Source: Polytrichum commune (taxonomy: Eukaryota > Streptophyta > Polytrichopsida > Polytrichales > Polytrichaceae). Taken from it: a DNA stretch of 64,000 nucleotides. Each line of letters starts with the position of its first letter. The first letter of the stretch is position 1. The translations under genes were made by a program, and so were the position numbers. The notes below the pieces were generated by a model. The model saw nothing but the letters and a program-made list of their open reading frames with translations, was not told the origin of the DNA and made no database searches. The stretch lies in the NCBI GenBank assembly GCA_950295325.1, contig OX485805.1, positions 40,039,501-40,103,500 of the forward strand, given 5' to 3'. Shown in pieces: positions 1 through 11,590 of this stretch.

Positions 1-487
1 TCTCTTTGTTTCTTGTTGACGGTTTGTCAGCTGCAAAGCTCAATCGGATGGTAAATTTCTTTAACCACTATTAGTAGCTTTATGCCTCTTGAACAAGTTT
101 GTTTGTTTGTTTACATATACCGCCTCTTGAATGATTGTTGTCGTTGGGCTTTCCTTCTGTGTTGTTGCTTGTCAAGGGTTTTTGTCAGCTGCGAAGCTCA
201 TTCTGATGGTAATTTCTTAAATCACTATTAGCTTCGTGCCTCAGTTTCTTCCTTCACATCACGTTGCCTCTTGAACGATTGTTGTTGTTTGTTGTTTGGC
301 TTTCCATTTGTTGCTTTTTTATTGCTTATTTTTATTGGCTGTGAAGCTCGTTCTGTTACTAGTTGCTTAAATCCTTCTTTAGCTTCATTGCTCGAAGTTT
401 CTTTGTTTGTTCACATCATGCTACCTCTTGAACGATTGTTGTTGCTTGGCTTTCCTTCTCTATGTTGATTGTCGAGGGTTTTGTCAG

Positions 488-510
<23 letters not shown>
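1..510 (+). repeat. Tandem array carrying four copies of a 20-nt ISPF microexon
   Basis: Four units of about 150-158 bp, each with a copy of the sequence that encodes the C-E-A-H-S-D-G stretch of ISPF, at 31-50, 189-208, 339-358 and 488-507. Copies 2 and 4 are preceded by TTGTCAG and followed by GTAATTTC, so both have complete splice sites and encode the same peptide. Copy 1 has splice sites but reads C-K-A-Q-S-D-G, losing the metal-binding His. Copy 3 has lost both AG and GT. The flanks (CTCTTGAACGATTGTTGTTG, TTGGCTTTCC and others) are repeated with each unit, so this is a tandem duplication of exon plus intron sequence. Confidence 0.75.
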
Positions 511-2278
<1,768 letters not shown>

Positions 2279-2821
2279 GCTTGAAAACAAATCTTATGTC
2301 TTCTCCTCTCCTCTGTGCTTTTGTCACATTTTATGTATTTTAAGAAACAACGCCAAACATACAATCTTTAGAGTTTTTTTGACTGGGCCTATGAATGGCT
2401 TTTTGTAACACAAGATCAATAGTGTTTCCTTTGTGCTTTCCCATTCAGAAGGCATCTCAATCGTCATCTGGTGCTTTTGGGTTGGTCTACTTGTTGGATT
2501 TTTTTAGGTTATCAACGGCTTCTGGAGAAGATTGTCCATTTTGATGACACAATTTCACTTTTTGCCATTCCATATGAGTGTTGCTCCATACACTGTGGTT
2601 CTTCTCCTGTGAAACTAGAAATAAATTTGAGCTCCTCTGTGCTTCTGTCACATTTACAGATCTTGATTTTAAGATACGATGCCATACAATCTAGCACTAG
2701 TCACTTTTTGAGATGGTCTACTTGAGTGTATGTATGGATTGTCAAAGGTGTGTTTTTAGACTGTTAGGTTTGATGACAAAGATTCCCTTTTAGCAATTCA
2801 AGTTTGCTCCACGTTTGAGTG

Positions 2822-3771
2822 TGTAACATCTCTCGAAAAGAGAGGAAAAATAAGAGGCATGATCCATCCAACCTTGAGCCTTATATACTTGTGGGAACTA
2901 GGAGTTGAAGCTCCCCTCAATCAATCCTCAAACATATAGTTAACTATCGTAGACATGCTACTGACCGTGCAACACCACTTACCGTGCATGTCACGATACT
3001 CCACCATGCCACTTACCGTGTACTTTTAATCTCGGCCGTCAAATTATATCACATGCAATCTCAACTGTCCGATGTCTCTCAAACTCAATCATGACCGCGC
3101 CAATGACCTAAAACGTCACTGTCAACTCACACTCATCATGGAGTCTCCTTCACTCAAATCACATAGCAAGGTGTAGATGTAGCAATTTGATGAAGATGTA
3201 GCAATGTTCTCCAAAAGAAGAAGAGGAAAATTTTTATGAGAAAGAGGACAAGAAGAAGAAAAGAGCAGACCTAACATGCACAAGTCAAAAGGACAATATC
3301 AAAACCTCATCAATTTCCTATGCCTACAAAGAAGAGGGCAACATTTGTAGCTCCTTTAGTCAAACCTAACATGCACGGTTAGTGAATGGCACATTGATCA
3401 CACATTGATGCATATAGTTGCGAACTTGATTGTAGAAAGGTTACAACTTTTCAAATACAATTGTCATTTCATTTTACCACAATACTCTCATCTCATTTAC
3501 TAATTACAATTTTTTTTTAAAAATAAAAAAGGTTTAACCCACCTTGTGGAAAACCATTTGAAACCCAAATATGCACGGTCAGTAGCATGTCTACGATACC
3601 CTATGAGGTGAGAACATCGTGTAACACCATAGTCCCAACTTAGTGGGTAGTTCCCCTTAATCTTTTTGAATTATTAGATCTCCCAGGGTGGAGTCCTCTA
3701 GACTTACAGATAGTAGAGTCTAGTTGGAATTAAAGATAGCAAAGGTAACTAGTAAGTAGACGCGCGTTACA
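2822..3771 (-). repeat. 3' LTR of the old gypsy element, interrupted
   Basis: It starts TGTAACATCTC and ends GCGTTACA, and matches the right LTR (12780-13150) in blocks such as CCTTGAGCCTTATATACTTG, GAGTTGAAGCTCC and TCCCAGGGTGGAGTCCTC. A 654-bp inverted-repeat element (2945-3598) is inserted; without it the LTR is about 296 bp. Confidence 0.75.
2945..3598. mobile_element. 654-bp MITE-like element with 26-bp perfect terminal inverted repeats
   Basis: Positions 2945-2970 and 3573-3598 are exact reverse complements over 26 bases (TATCGTAGACATGC at the left end). If the outer TA is the target duplication the element starts TCGTAG, which would suit a Tc1/mariner-like origin. This is an inference; no longer duplication is seen. 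The interior is A+T rich with short ACCGTGCA repeats and no long ORF. It sits inside the old gypsy LTR, so it is younger than that LTR. Confidence 0.75.
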
Positions 3772-4832
3772 CACCTTCCCAGAAAGAGTTGGACGTATGC
3801 ATTCATGTACTACAAATCCCAAAGTGTAGTGCATTAAAACAATAGTCAAGACCACCATTTAACTTAAACCAAGCCATAGGATTTGCGTTTGTATGCATGC
3901 TCTATCCCACTTGCAGGGCAAGACAAATTAATAATAACATCGCGTTTACAGGATCTTGTGCAAGTCAAAAATAATGAAAAGATGTCTACCCTCGAGATAC
4001 CTTTCGCCTCGAAAGTTAATGTGCAGTTGGGGTTTCATGGTCACGCTTGAGAACATGACATGTAAGCCTATTGTCCAACTTGGCTACTGCATCCCAATAC
4101 TCCTTGAGGACTTCTACATTCAAGTTGCTCTCCGGTTCCCAAGAATCAGACTTAAGTGCATATCCAAGCCATTTAATTAAATATAATTTCTTGGGGCAAG
4201 AACAAGACCCTCTATCTTCCTATGAAAGCACACGTTTTACTTTATGGGATGCATCTTCCTCAAAGATTGGCAAAGGGGAAAAGTTGTAGCATGCCATCAA
4301 TTGTATATGGCCAAAGAAGTGACACATGAAAGACATAAAAAAATCTTATATGTGATTGGTAGGTGCATGTGATATAATACAACCCCTATCCCCTTGGTTA
4401 TTCGAAGTGGGGCCAATCCACCATAGTAATAGCTTTCTAGCATTTGGGACCTTCAACGTAATGTTGGCAGTACTTACAAGCACTTTTTAGTCCACCTCAC
4501 AAAAAACTTATTGTCTCTTCTCGTCAACACAATAATTATGTCATTGTTGTGCAACAATTAAATGTCTCTTGGTCTAGTCAATTACATCTAATGCTCAACA
4601 AAATTCTTTGCAGTAGGGACTTGACATCTGATGATCCCATTGATTGGTGTCACATGATGTTGACATGTGTTCATGACAAAAAAAAAAGTATTATGAATAT
4701 ATTCTTGTTAAAATCCTTTATATACAAATTCTACCATGGCAAAGAATTCATCCCAATTATCTTGCACTGGATTTATATAATATCGCAACATGTCCTCAAT
4801 GACACAGTTTATCCGTTCCATCTATCCATCAA
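3772..4832 (-). pseudogene. Old gypsy pol remnant, 3' (integrase/chromodomain) end
   Basis: On the minus strand this matches the 3' half of the inner element's pol (5194-6240), for example CCAACTTGGCTACTGCATCCCAATACTCCTTG-like text at 4074-4105 against 5496-5525. Many frame breaks and substitutions. It stops at the ATCAA target site at 4828-4832 where the young element inserted. Confidence 0.7.
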
Positions 4833-5193
4833 TGTAACGTTCTCAAATATTATGAGATTCAAGAGGCATGTTCCACCCAACCTTAGAGCTTATATACAAG
4901 TACCACTGGCAGTTGAGGCCACCTCCAACTGGTAGTTAAGTGGTAGTTAAATATATATTAACGAGCTCTCCCCCATGCCTTTAGGATATCTCTAAGTGCA
5001 GTTAAATAGTGGTCTCTACTTACGTGGGAGAACTACGTGTAGAACCACAGCCATCAACTAGTAGTTAACTCCCTTTACCTTTAGGACTGCTAGAGCACTC
5101 AGGGTAGCGCCTCTAGTTTTATAGTAAAGGAGTCCCAATTGAATGAGAGGTTGTAAATAAATATAAAACAATAAATATGTAATACACGTTACA
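4833..5193 (-). repeat. 3' LTR of the young chromovirus
   Basis: 361 bp, TGTAACG to CGTTACA, near-identical to 11231-11590. Confidence 0.93.
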
Positions 5194-5209
5194 CACCTCC
5201 CCACTTAGG
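5194..5209 (-). other. Polypurine tract of the young chromovirus
   Basis: On the minus strand the 16 bases next to the 3' LTR read CCTAAGTGGGGAGGTG, a purine-rich tract at the position where plus-strand DNA synthesis is primed in LTR retrotransposons. Confidence 0.65.
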
Positions 5210-5403
5210 AATGAACGTCCGCGTTCATGAATGATCCCAAATCGTAGTGCATCAAGACAAATATAGTCAAGACCACCACTAATTTAAGCGAGCCATGGGA
5301 TCTGTATCTGTACCATGCTCCATGCCAATTGGCAGGGTGAAACAAGTTAATAATAACACCCCGTTTACAGGATCTTGTGCAAGCTTGAAAGAACAGAAGG
5401 CGC

Positions 5404-8400
5404 CTACCCCGAAGATACCTTCCGCCTCAAACGTTTTTGCGCAGCTCGGGCTTCGCGGTCACACTTAACACCATGGCGTGTAAGTCTGTCCTCAAACTTT
5501 GCTACCGCATCCCAGTACTCCTTGAGGACTTCTACACTCAAGTTGTATTCGGGCTCCCATGAATTATGCTCAAGTGCATATCCGAGCCATTTGATAACAT
5601 AGAATTTCTTGTGGCGAGAACGTGACCCTCTATCTTCGTGTGAAAGCACGCGTTCTACTTCATAAGATGCATCTTCCTCAAAGACTGGCGGAGGGGGAGG
5701 CTGTACCCTGCCATCGACAACATAAGGCCTAAGAAGTGACACATGAAAGACATCGTGGATCTTAAATGTATCTGGCAGTTGCACGCGGTATGCTACCACC
5801 CCTATCCTTTGCACCACCCGAAATGGGCCAATCCACCTTGGTAAAAGCTTTCGAGCTCCTGGGACCTTCAACTTAATGTTGGCAGTACTTACTAGCACTT
5901 GCTGGTCCACTTCGAACGAGACCTCTTGTCGGTTCTTATCAGCATAGAACTTTTGTCGTTGTTGCGCAGCAATGAGATGTTTCTTGGCCTCGCCAATCAC
6001 ATGTGTCATATGCTCGACAAAATTCTGCGCAGCAGGGACTTGACACCTGCTGTTCCCACTAATTGGTGTCCGGGGCTGCTGACCATAGTTCAGGACAAAC
6101 GGAGTATTCCGTACAGACTCTTGCCAAGAGCTATTATATGCAAATTCAACTACTGCAAGGAATTCATCCCAATCATCTTGCACTGGATTGACATAATGCC
6201 GCAACATATCCTCCATGATACGGTTTACCCGTTCCGTCTGCCCATCAGTTTGAGGATGGAATGCGGTGGACATGGCCAACCTTGTCCCCAAAAGACCATG
6301 CAATGCATCCCAAAACCTACTTGTGAATCTAGCGTCCCTGTCGCTTAGGATTACCCTGGGTAGACCATGCAACTTATATACATGATCACGGAATAACCTT
6401 GCCGTACCTTCAGCAGTAACGTGTGTGGTGGTTGGCATAAAGTGGGCCATCTTGGAGAACTTATCCACGCACACAAAGATGGCATCAAAACCATTAGCAG
6501 ATGGAGCCAATCCAGAGATAAAATCCACGCTCACTATTTCCCAATTTCTATAAGAAATCTCCAATGGTTGTAAAAGGCCTGCTGGTTTAAGAGTAGGGGC
6601 CTTACTCCTTTGGCAAATCTCACAAGATTTTATATAGCTTCTGATGAACCCTTGCATCTCAGGCCACCAAAAGTTTACTCGCACCCTCTTGTACGTCTTA
6701 GTTACCCCTACATGACCGCTATACATTGCATCATGATACTCACGGAGCAAAAATGACCTGATATTCGATCCTTGGAATGACACATCTGGAACCACAACTG
6801 CCTTTTCATACCACCAGATGTGATTCTCATAAACAAAATGTTTCAGATTGTGCGGGTTTGAGAACCAAGGATCAAGAGCATACCCGGCAATGATAGTTTG
6901 ATATAACTTCTGATCACTGACGAACTCCGGGTACCCTGTCGGATTGTTGTCTTGCTCAACAGGATCATCTCGCCTAGCGTTTGCAGCCACCATTTGAAGG
7001 ACTGAATTACTTGGAGCAGACCGCGGTGCCATCAAGGCTGGTTGGTCACCCGGGTCTAGTGGATTCCGATTCAAAGGATCTGTCATATTAATCTTTCCTG
7101 GTCTATACACCCATCTATAGACAAAAAAATTCTCCAAGAACTCCAACCACCGAGCTTGACGCCTTGATAACGTCTGTTGTGTTTTTAAATACACCAGAGG
7201 GTTATGATCTGTGACGATCGTACAATCTGCACCCTCTAGGTAACACCGCCAGGTTTGCATGGCGTGCACAACTGCTGCAAGTTCTTGTTCACCAGTAGTG
7301 TAATTTCTCTCAGCGGGAGAAAATTTTTTACTCTCAAAAGCAATGGGCTTACCTCCCTGAAGTAAGACGGCCCCTGCTCCGAGTAAAGAAGCGTCACTAA
7401 CGACCTCAAATGGCTCCCCTAACTTGGGTAAGGTCAGAACTGATGCATGTGTTAAAGTATACTTAACATTCTCAAAAGCGCGTTCACACTCGTCAGTCCA
7501 AATGTACTTGACTTTGCTTCGCGTCAGAGAAGTCAGAGGCGCAACCAGAGTGGAATATCCATGTATGAATCTGCGGAAGTAATTGCAAAGCCCCAAGAAA
7601 GATCGTAATTGTCCGACTTCAAGAGGTCTATGCCACTTAGCCACAGTCTCAATTTTCTTAGGATCCACCTTGATGCCCTCCTTGCCAACAGCATGTCCTA
7701 AATAATGCAATTCACTCTTTCCGAAATGACACTTAGACATCTTTGCATAAAACTGATTTTCTCGTAGAATTTGAAGTACTTGTGCCAAATGACTGACATG
7801 TTCCTCCTCGTTCTTTGAAAAAATTAAGATGTCATCCAGATATACCAAAACAAACTTTCCAATGAACTTGTAAAAAACACGATTCATTACTCCTTGAAAA
7901 GTTGCTGGTGCATTGGTCAATCCAAAACTTAATACTATGAATTGGTAATGACCAAACGGTGTTCTAAACGCCGTCTTAGGAGCATCCTCCTCGGATATCC
8001 TAATCTGGTGATAACATTGTGCCAAATCAAGAGATGAAAATACTGTAGAGCCGGCTAACTGGTCAAAAAGATCATCAATATGAGGCAACGGATAACAATT
8101 CTTTACCGTTTGCTTATTAAGTGTCCGATAATCCACCATCATTCGCAGCGCTCCATCCTGTTTCTTGACGAACAAGATGGGAGACCCATAAAGCGATGAA
8201 CTAGGCTCTATCCATCCATTTTCCAAATACACCTTGATCTGTTTCTTGGCCTCCTGCAGCTCGAGAGGACTCAACCTATAGATCGGCCTAAATGGCGGCT
8301 TGCCATCTGGCTCTAAAGGAATAGTATGGGCCATTTCCCGCTCTGGAGGTAACCCTGTAGGTATGGGCTGAAAAACATCAGCATATTCCTCCAACACTGT

Positions 8401-8502
8401 GGCATAAGGTGTTACCACTGTGTCCTCTACGCCGTCTCCAACCGCGGTCAACTGAACTAGGAACGACGTTGCTCCCTTCCGAATTGACCGTTTGAACTGC
8501 AT
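5404..8502 (-). CDS. Chromovirus Pol: reverse transcriptase, RNase H, integrase, chromodomain
   Basis: 1032 codons from an ATG at 8502. Reverse transcriptase covers about residues 60-235 with the catalytic YLDD at 221-224. RNase H begins around 365 (SDASLLGAG, then TDHNPL). Integrase has its zinc-binding HHCC region at about 590-630 (YHDAMYSGHVG, SCEICQRSK) and the D-D-E core (VSVDFISGL near 658, LSDRDARFTS near 719, HPQTDGQTERVNR near 749). A chromodomain lies at about 955-1010 (YEVERVLSH, FYVIKWLGY, NSWEP), which places it among the chromoviruses, whose chromodomain is thought to steer integration to heterochromatin. All key residues are present. Protease is in the same frame upstream, separated by a TAA at 8536-8538. 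Normally Pol is made as part of a longer polyprotein. Confidence 0.93.
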   Translation of the reverse strand: MQFKRSIRKGATSFLVQLTAVGDGVEDTVVTPYATVLEEYADVFQPIPTGLPPEREMAHTIPLEPDGKPPFRPIYRLSPLELQEAKKQIKVYLENGWIEPSSSLYGSPILFVKKQDGALRMMVDYRTLNKQTVKNCYPLPHIDDLFDQLAGSTVFSSLDLAQCYHQIRISEEDAPKTAFRTPFGHYQFIVLSFGLTNAPATFQGVMNRVFYKFIGKFVLVYLDDILIFSKNEEEHVSHLAQVLQILRENQFYAKMSKCHFGKSELHYLGHAVGKEGIKVDPKKIETVAKWHRPLEVGQLRSFLGLCNYFRRFIHGYSTLVAPLTSLTRSKVKYIWTDECERAFENVKYTLTHASVLTLPKLGEPFEVVSDASLLGAGAVLLQGGKPIAFESKKFSPAERNYTTGEQELAAVVHAMQTWRCYLEGADCTIVTDHNPLVYLKTQQTLSRRQARWLEFLENFFVYRWVYRPGKINMTDPLNRNPLDPGDQPALMAPRSAPSNSVLQMVAANARRDDPVEQDNNPTGYPEFVSDQKLYQTIIAGYALDPWFSNPHNLKHFVYENHIWWYEKAVVVPDVSFQGSNIRSFLLREYHDAMYSGHVGVTKTYKRVRVNFWWPEMQGFIRSYIKSCEICQRSKAPTLKPAGLLQPLEISYRNWEIVSVDFISGLAPSANGFDAIFVCVDKFSKMAHFMPTTTHVTAEGTARLFRDHVYKLHGLPRVILSDRDARFTSRFWDALHGLLGTRLAMSTAFHPQTDGQTERVNRIMEDMLRHYVNPVQDDWDEFLAVVEFAYNSSWQESVRNTPFVLNYGQQPRTPISGNSRCQVPAAQNFVEHMTHVIGEAKKHLIAAQQRQKFYADKNRQEVSFEVDQQVLVSTANIKLKVPGARKLLPRWIGPFRVVQRIGVVAYRVQLPDTFKIHDVFHVSLLRPYVVDGRVQPPPPPVFEEDASYEVERVLSHEDRGSRSRHKKFYVIKWLGYALEHNSWEPEYNLSVEVLKEYWDAVAKFEDRLTRHGVKCDREARAAQKRLRRKVSSG

Positions 8503-8535
8503 GGCGGTGAGTCTATGGGGATTTGGACTCTGACA

Positions 8536-8904
8536 TTACACTGGGTTCACATGCAGTGTCATTTTACGGCGGCCCTTATACAACACGCAACATTCAGATG
8601 CAAAATCCAAGCGTGCCTTGTGCTGCACTAGCCAATCATTGCCCAATATCAAATCAATGCCTTCACTTAACTTTGCCACCAGGCAAGTAATTTGGCCTTG
8701 ATATTGCTGTATTCTAACATGAACTTTAATCTTGCCGTCCGTTTGAACTTCATCACCATTGCCTAATACCAGTGTGTTACTGCCATTTTTCACTTTTAAC
8801 CCGAAGGTCTTAGCAAAACCAGAACTCACAAAGCAATGTAATGCGGCACTATCCATTAATACAGATGCATCCTGATGAGCTACTTGCCCTAAGAAATTCA
8901 TCAT
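8536..8904 (-). CDS. Chromovirus aspartic protease segment
   Basis: 122 codons in the same frame as Pol. The flap and core fit a retropepsin: VLMDSAALHCFVS in place of the usual D-S/T-G active site, then DLILGNDWLVQHKA. The active-site Gly is Ala here, which may reduce activity. The stop TAA at 8536-8538 looks like a C-to-T change of CAA, since the frame continues with CQSPNPHRL into Pol. Confidence 0.75.
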   Translation of the reverse strand: MMNFLGQVAHQDASVLMDSAALHCFVSSGFAKTFGLKVKNGSNTLVLGNGDEVQTDGKIKVHVRIQQYQGQITCLVAKLSEGIDLILGNDWLVQHKARLDFASECCVLYKGRRKMTLHVNPV

Positions 8905-8967
8905 CAGTTAAGATGATATAGTGAGCTGATTCAGTACACGTGGCCTAGGTTCATCCAAATAAACATG

Positions 8968-9348
8968 TCACTGTACTGAGTTTGATTCAAATTGATGGAC
9001 CAATTTAAATCGTGGTAAAGTTCTCTTAAGACTTTTTGCTTTACGTTTGTCAACAATAAAACAAGCACCGGTCTCATAGGGCGCTCCCTCTTTACTGTGC
9101 AAATAAGATCTCAAGAAACTTTGCAAATCATCCACTGATGGTTTAATCAATGAGAACGCTCCATAAACTTTGGAGTTCACATCTAACACATCACTGAGTG
9201 GGAGTAACGGAGTTGGAAAAATAATGTCTTTATTCAAAATATCAGACACGATTACATTAAATTGCTTATTGACTAAGCCCTGAATCACTTCCAAAGTATC
9301 ACTAGGCAAATCAAAAACACCCTCCGAAACTTGACCAGATCCTGACAC
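8968..9348 (-). CDS. Chromovirus region between gag and protease
   Basis: 126 codons in the protease-Pol frame, closed by TGA at 8968-8970. The protein (SEGVFDLPSDTLEVIQ, KEGAPYETGACF) has no domain I can name. It is likely the start of the Pol polyprotein, entered by a frame change from gag near 9350-9360, because gag is in another frame. Confidence 0.55.
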   Translation of the reverse strand: MSGSGQVSEGVFDLPSDTLEVIQGLVNKQFNVIVSDILNKDIIFPTPLLPLSDVLDVNSKVYGAFSLIKPSVDDLQSFLRSYLHSKEGAPYETGACFIVDKRKAKSLKRTLPRFKLVHQFESNSVQ

Positions 9349-9359
9349 TAGCCCACTGC

Positions 9360-10280
9360 CTAAGTGTCGGACTTGTGAAAAGACTTCTTGCCTTTCTTTG
9401 CAGGTTGCTGCTCAGCACTCTTCTTGCCATCAGGACAATCTCTAGCCAAGTGTCCTTCCTTGTGACATTGAAAACAAAGACCATCCTTTTTGTCAGTGCT
9501 TCTTGCCGAAGGGGCCTCCCCTTTACCCTGCTTACTCTTCTTGTAAAAGGCGGAAGAGCGGCCTTCAGAGCGACGAGACTTGTTGTCTCTAATTGGCCCT
9601 GTGTGGCCATTGGTCTTGACAACCGGTGCATCAAAATGAGACTTATCATTGTCCCGTCCTTTTGCATCTTGTGTGTACGTAGCGTCTATAGTCACTGCAT
9701 AATTGATGAGACGCTTGATGTCCTCCCATGGCCCACCATCGCCCTTAGGATCCACCAAGACCTTCTTGCGGATATCCTCCTTGAGCCCTGATATGAATCT
9801 CTCAATCTTATCTCGCCGGGAGAGAGGATTTTTAGTAATGTGTGAGCACAACTGTTGAAACTCATTTGTATAGTCCTCAACATAACCTTTCTGTTTAAAA
9901 ACACGAAGCTTGTTCCGGGCTACCAACTCTTGATTGACACTGCCATAGGCAGTGAGTAATGTATCATAGAAGTTATCCCAGAGCTGTGGATCTTTCTTAT
10001 CCGCTGCCAGCTCCAATGCAAGCATATCCCAATGTTGTGACACATTGGTTTCCAGATATGTTGACGCAATTGTGACCCACTCCTCAGGAGCAATCTGGCG
10101 TGCAACCAAGAACTTTTTCATCTGGTTGAGCCAAGCCAAAATGGTAATTTTGGACTTATCCTTGAACCGTTCCGGCTTGCCAGCAACTGTGGTGGACTTA
10201 GAACGGTCCCCCTCATTATACTTCTTCAAGAGTTGGACCTGGCATTCCAATGCTTCCAAGCGATTGGAATGCGTATTCAC
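9360..10280 (-). CDS. Chromovirus Gag with CCHC zinc knuckle
   Basis: 306 codons from ATG. The central capsid-like part holds LAWLNQMKKFLVARQI, WDNFYDTLLTAYGSVNQ and YTNEFQQLCSHI, typical of the retrotransposon gag family. Near the C-terminus is the nucleic-acid binding knuckle CFQCHKEGHLARDC (C-x2-C-x4-H-x4-C) in a Lys-rich tail. Length and order are normal for chromovirus Gag. No internal stop, in contrast with the downstream protease frame. Confidence 0.9.
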   Translation of the reverse strand: MNTHSNRLEALECQVQLLKKYNEGDRSKSTTVAGKPERFKDKSKITILAWLNQMKKFLVARQIAPEEWVTIASTYLETNVSQHWDMLALELAADKKDPQLWDNFYDTLLTAYGSVNQELVARNKLRVFKQKGYVEDYTNEFQQLCSHITKNPLSRRDKIERFISGLKEDIRKKVLVDPKGDGGPWEDIKRLINYAVTIDATYTQDAKGRDNDKSHFDAPVVKTNGHTGPIRDNKSRRSEGRSSAFYKKSKQGKGEAPSARSTDKKDGLCFQCHKEGHLARDCPDGKKSAEQQPAKKGKKSFHKSDT

Positions 10281-11209
10281 AATCGAGAAGGTTATTTCCC
10301 CTTGCTGCTCTATACGCTAAAATTGACTTAAGTCATCAATCAATTTCCCATTGCAGTAATCCTGAATAGCTTGGACCACCAAACTACGGATACTTGCATC
10401 ACTCAGTGAAAAGGATGTGCCAATCGGGAAAACCTGGGAGGACTATCCTCCCGTGACGGTCCAGAAGTGTCCATATCCTCGATGGCCATAACATAAACAC
10501 ACAAAATACAATGCCAAAAATTTGCGGGACTGCACACGCGGTCCTGTACAATAAAAACCAAAATAGTAGACAAAACAATTCTACCCCCCAGTAGCTTTCC
10601 CCAACAGAAAAAATAACCTCGTGTCTGAGAGCCACAGTTTTCAGATTTTAACCACGAGTAAACAACCTACTCAGAAATCTTGCCCCAAATTTTCGACCCG
10701 ATCCGATTTTCTGCCTAGGAGTTATACCATTTTTCGTATGTTGCTCTCAGAAGAACTTCAGAATAGGATAGCTTCCTCTGAGTTTCTTGAAATGACCTGA
10801 AATTTTAATTGTGACTAGAGAGACTAAACACAAATCATCTCACCAAATTTCGAGCCTATCCTATTTTCTGTCTAGGAGTTATAAATTTTTTCGTATGTTG
10901 CTCTCAGAAGAACTTCAGAACACTATAACTCCACCCCACTGACTTAAAACATCTTCAAATTTTAGCAGTGATCACTAAAACCAATTATTTATGACCCCCT
11001 AAAATGAGAGCCACAGGAGACGACGTAGCTCTCCTGTGCGACGCTCATTGCCCAGGCAGCAGGCTGCCTCCCTCTGCTAGGCCGGAAGGAGACGAGATGA
11101 GACGAGGCGAGACGCGACCCCCCAGGATCGCAATACCCTCCAGAAAAATTATTAGCATAACAATTACACAACGGAAGTTAATAGAAACCCAAATGAAAAC
11201 AAGGTACAA
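10281..11209 (-). other. Chromovirus untranslated leader with an internal duplication
   Basis: No long ORF. A block containing AGGAGTTATA, TTTTTCGTATGTTGCTCTCA and GAAGAACTTCAGAA occurs twice, at about 10707-10763 and 10868-10921, a tandem duplication with a ~160-bp period. Confidence 0.6.
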
Positions 11210-11229
11210 GAGCGCCGGCTCTGATACCA
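11210..11229 (-). other. Primer binding site, initiator-Met tRNA type
   Basis: On the minus strand the sequence is TGGTATCAGAGCCGGCGCTC. Its first 12 bases are the usual plant complement of the initiator-methionine tRNA 3' end. It lies one base from the 5' LTR. Confidence 0.85.
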
Positions 11230-11230
11230 A

Positions 11231-11590
11231 TGTAACGTTCTCAAATATTATGAGATTCAAGAGGCATGTTCCACCCAACCTTAGAGCTTATATACAAGTA
11301 CCACTGGCAGTTGAGGCCACCTCCAACTGGTAGTTAAGTGGTAGTTAAATATATATTAACGAGCTCTCCCCCATGCCTTTAGGATATCTCTAAGTGCAAT
11401 TAAATAGTGGTCTCTACTTACGTGGGAGAACTACGTGTAGAACCACAGTCATCAACTAGTAGTTAACTCCCTTTACCTTTAGGATTGCTAGAGCACTCAG
11501 GGTAGCGCCTCTAGTTTTATAGTAAGGAGTCCCAATTGAATGAGAGGTTGTAAATAAATATAAAACAATAAATATGTAATACACGTTACA
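11231..11590 (-). repeat. 5' LTR of the young chromovirus
   Basis: 360 bp, TGTAACG to CGTTACA, followed by target duplication ATCAA at 11591-11595. Confidence 0.93.

Larger units (their letters stand above)
4833..11590 (-). mobile_element. Young Ty3/gypsy chromovirus, 6.76 kb, nested in an older copy
   Basis: LTRs at 4833-5193 and 11231-11590 begin TGTAACG and end CGTTACA. They differ at only three substitutions (all C/T or G/A) and one 1-bp indel. A 5-bp duplication ATCAA flanks the element at 4828-4832 and 11591-11595. The order on the minus strand is LTR, PBS, leader, gag with a CCHC knuckle, protease, RT-RNase H-integrase-chromodomain, polypurine tract, LTR. The pol frame has two stop codons (8968-8970 and 8536-8538) outside RT, so the copy is nearly but not fully intact. 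Confidence 0.93.

Noticed and set aside
9375-9791. 138-codon plus-strand ORF
   Set aside because: It lies antisense to chromovirus gag and has no family features; a shadow of the gag frame.
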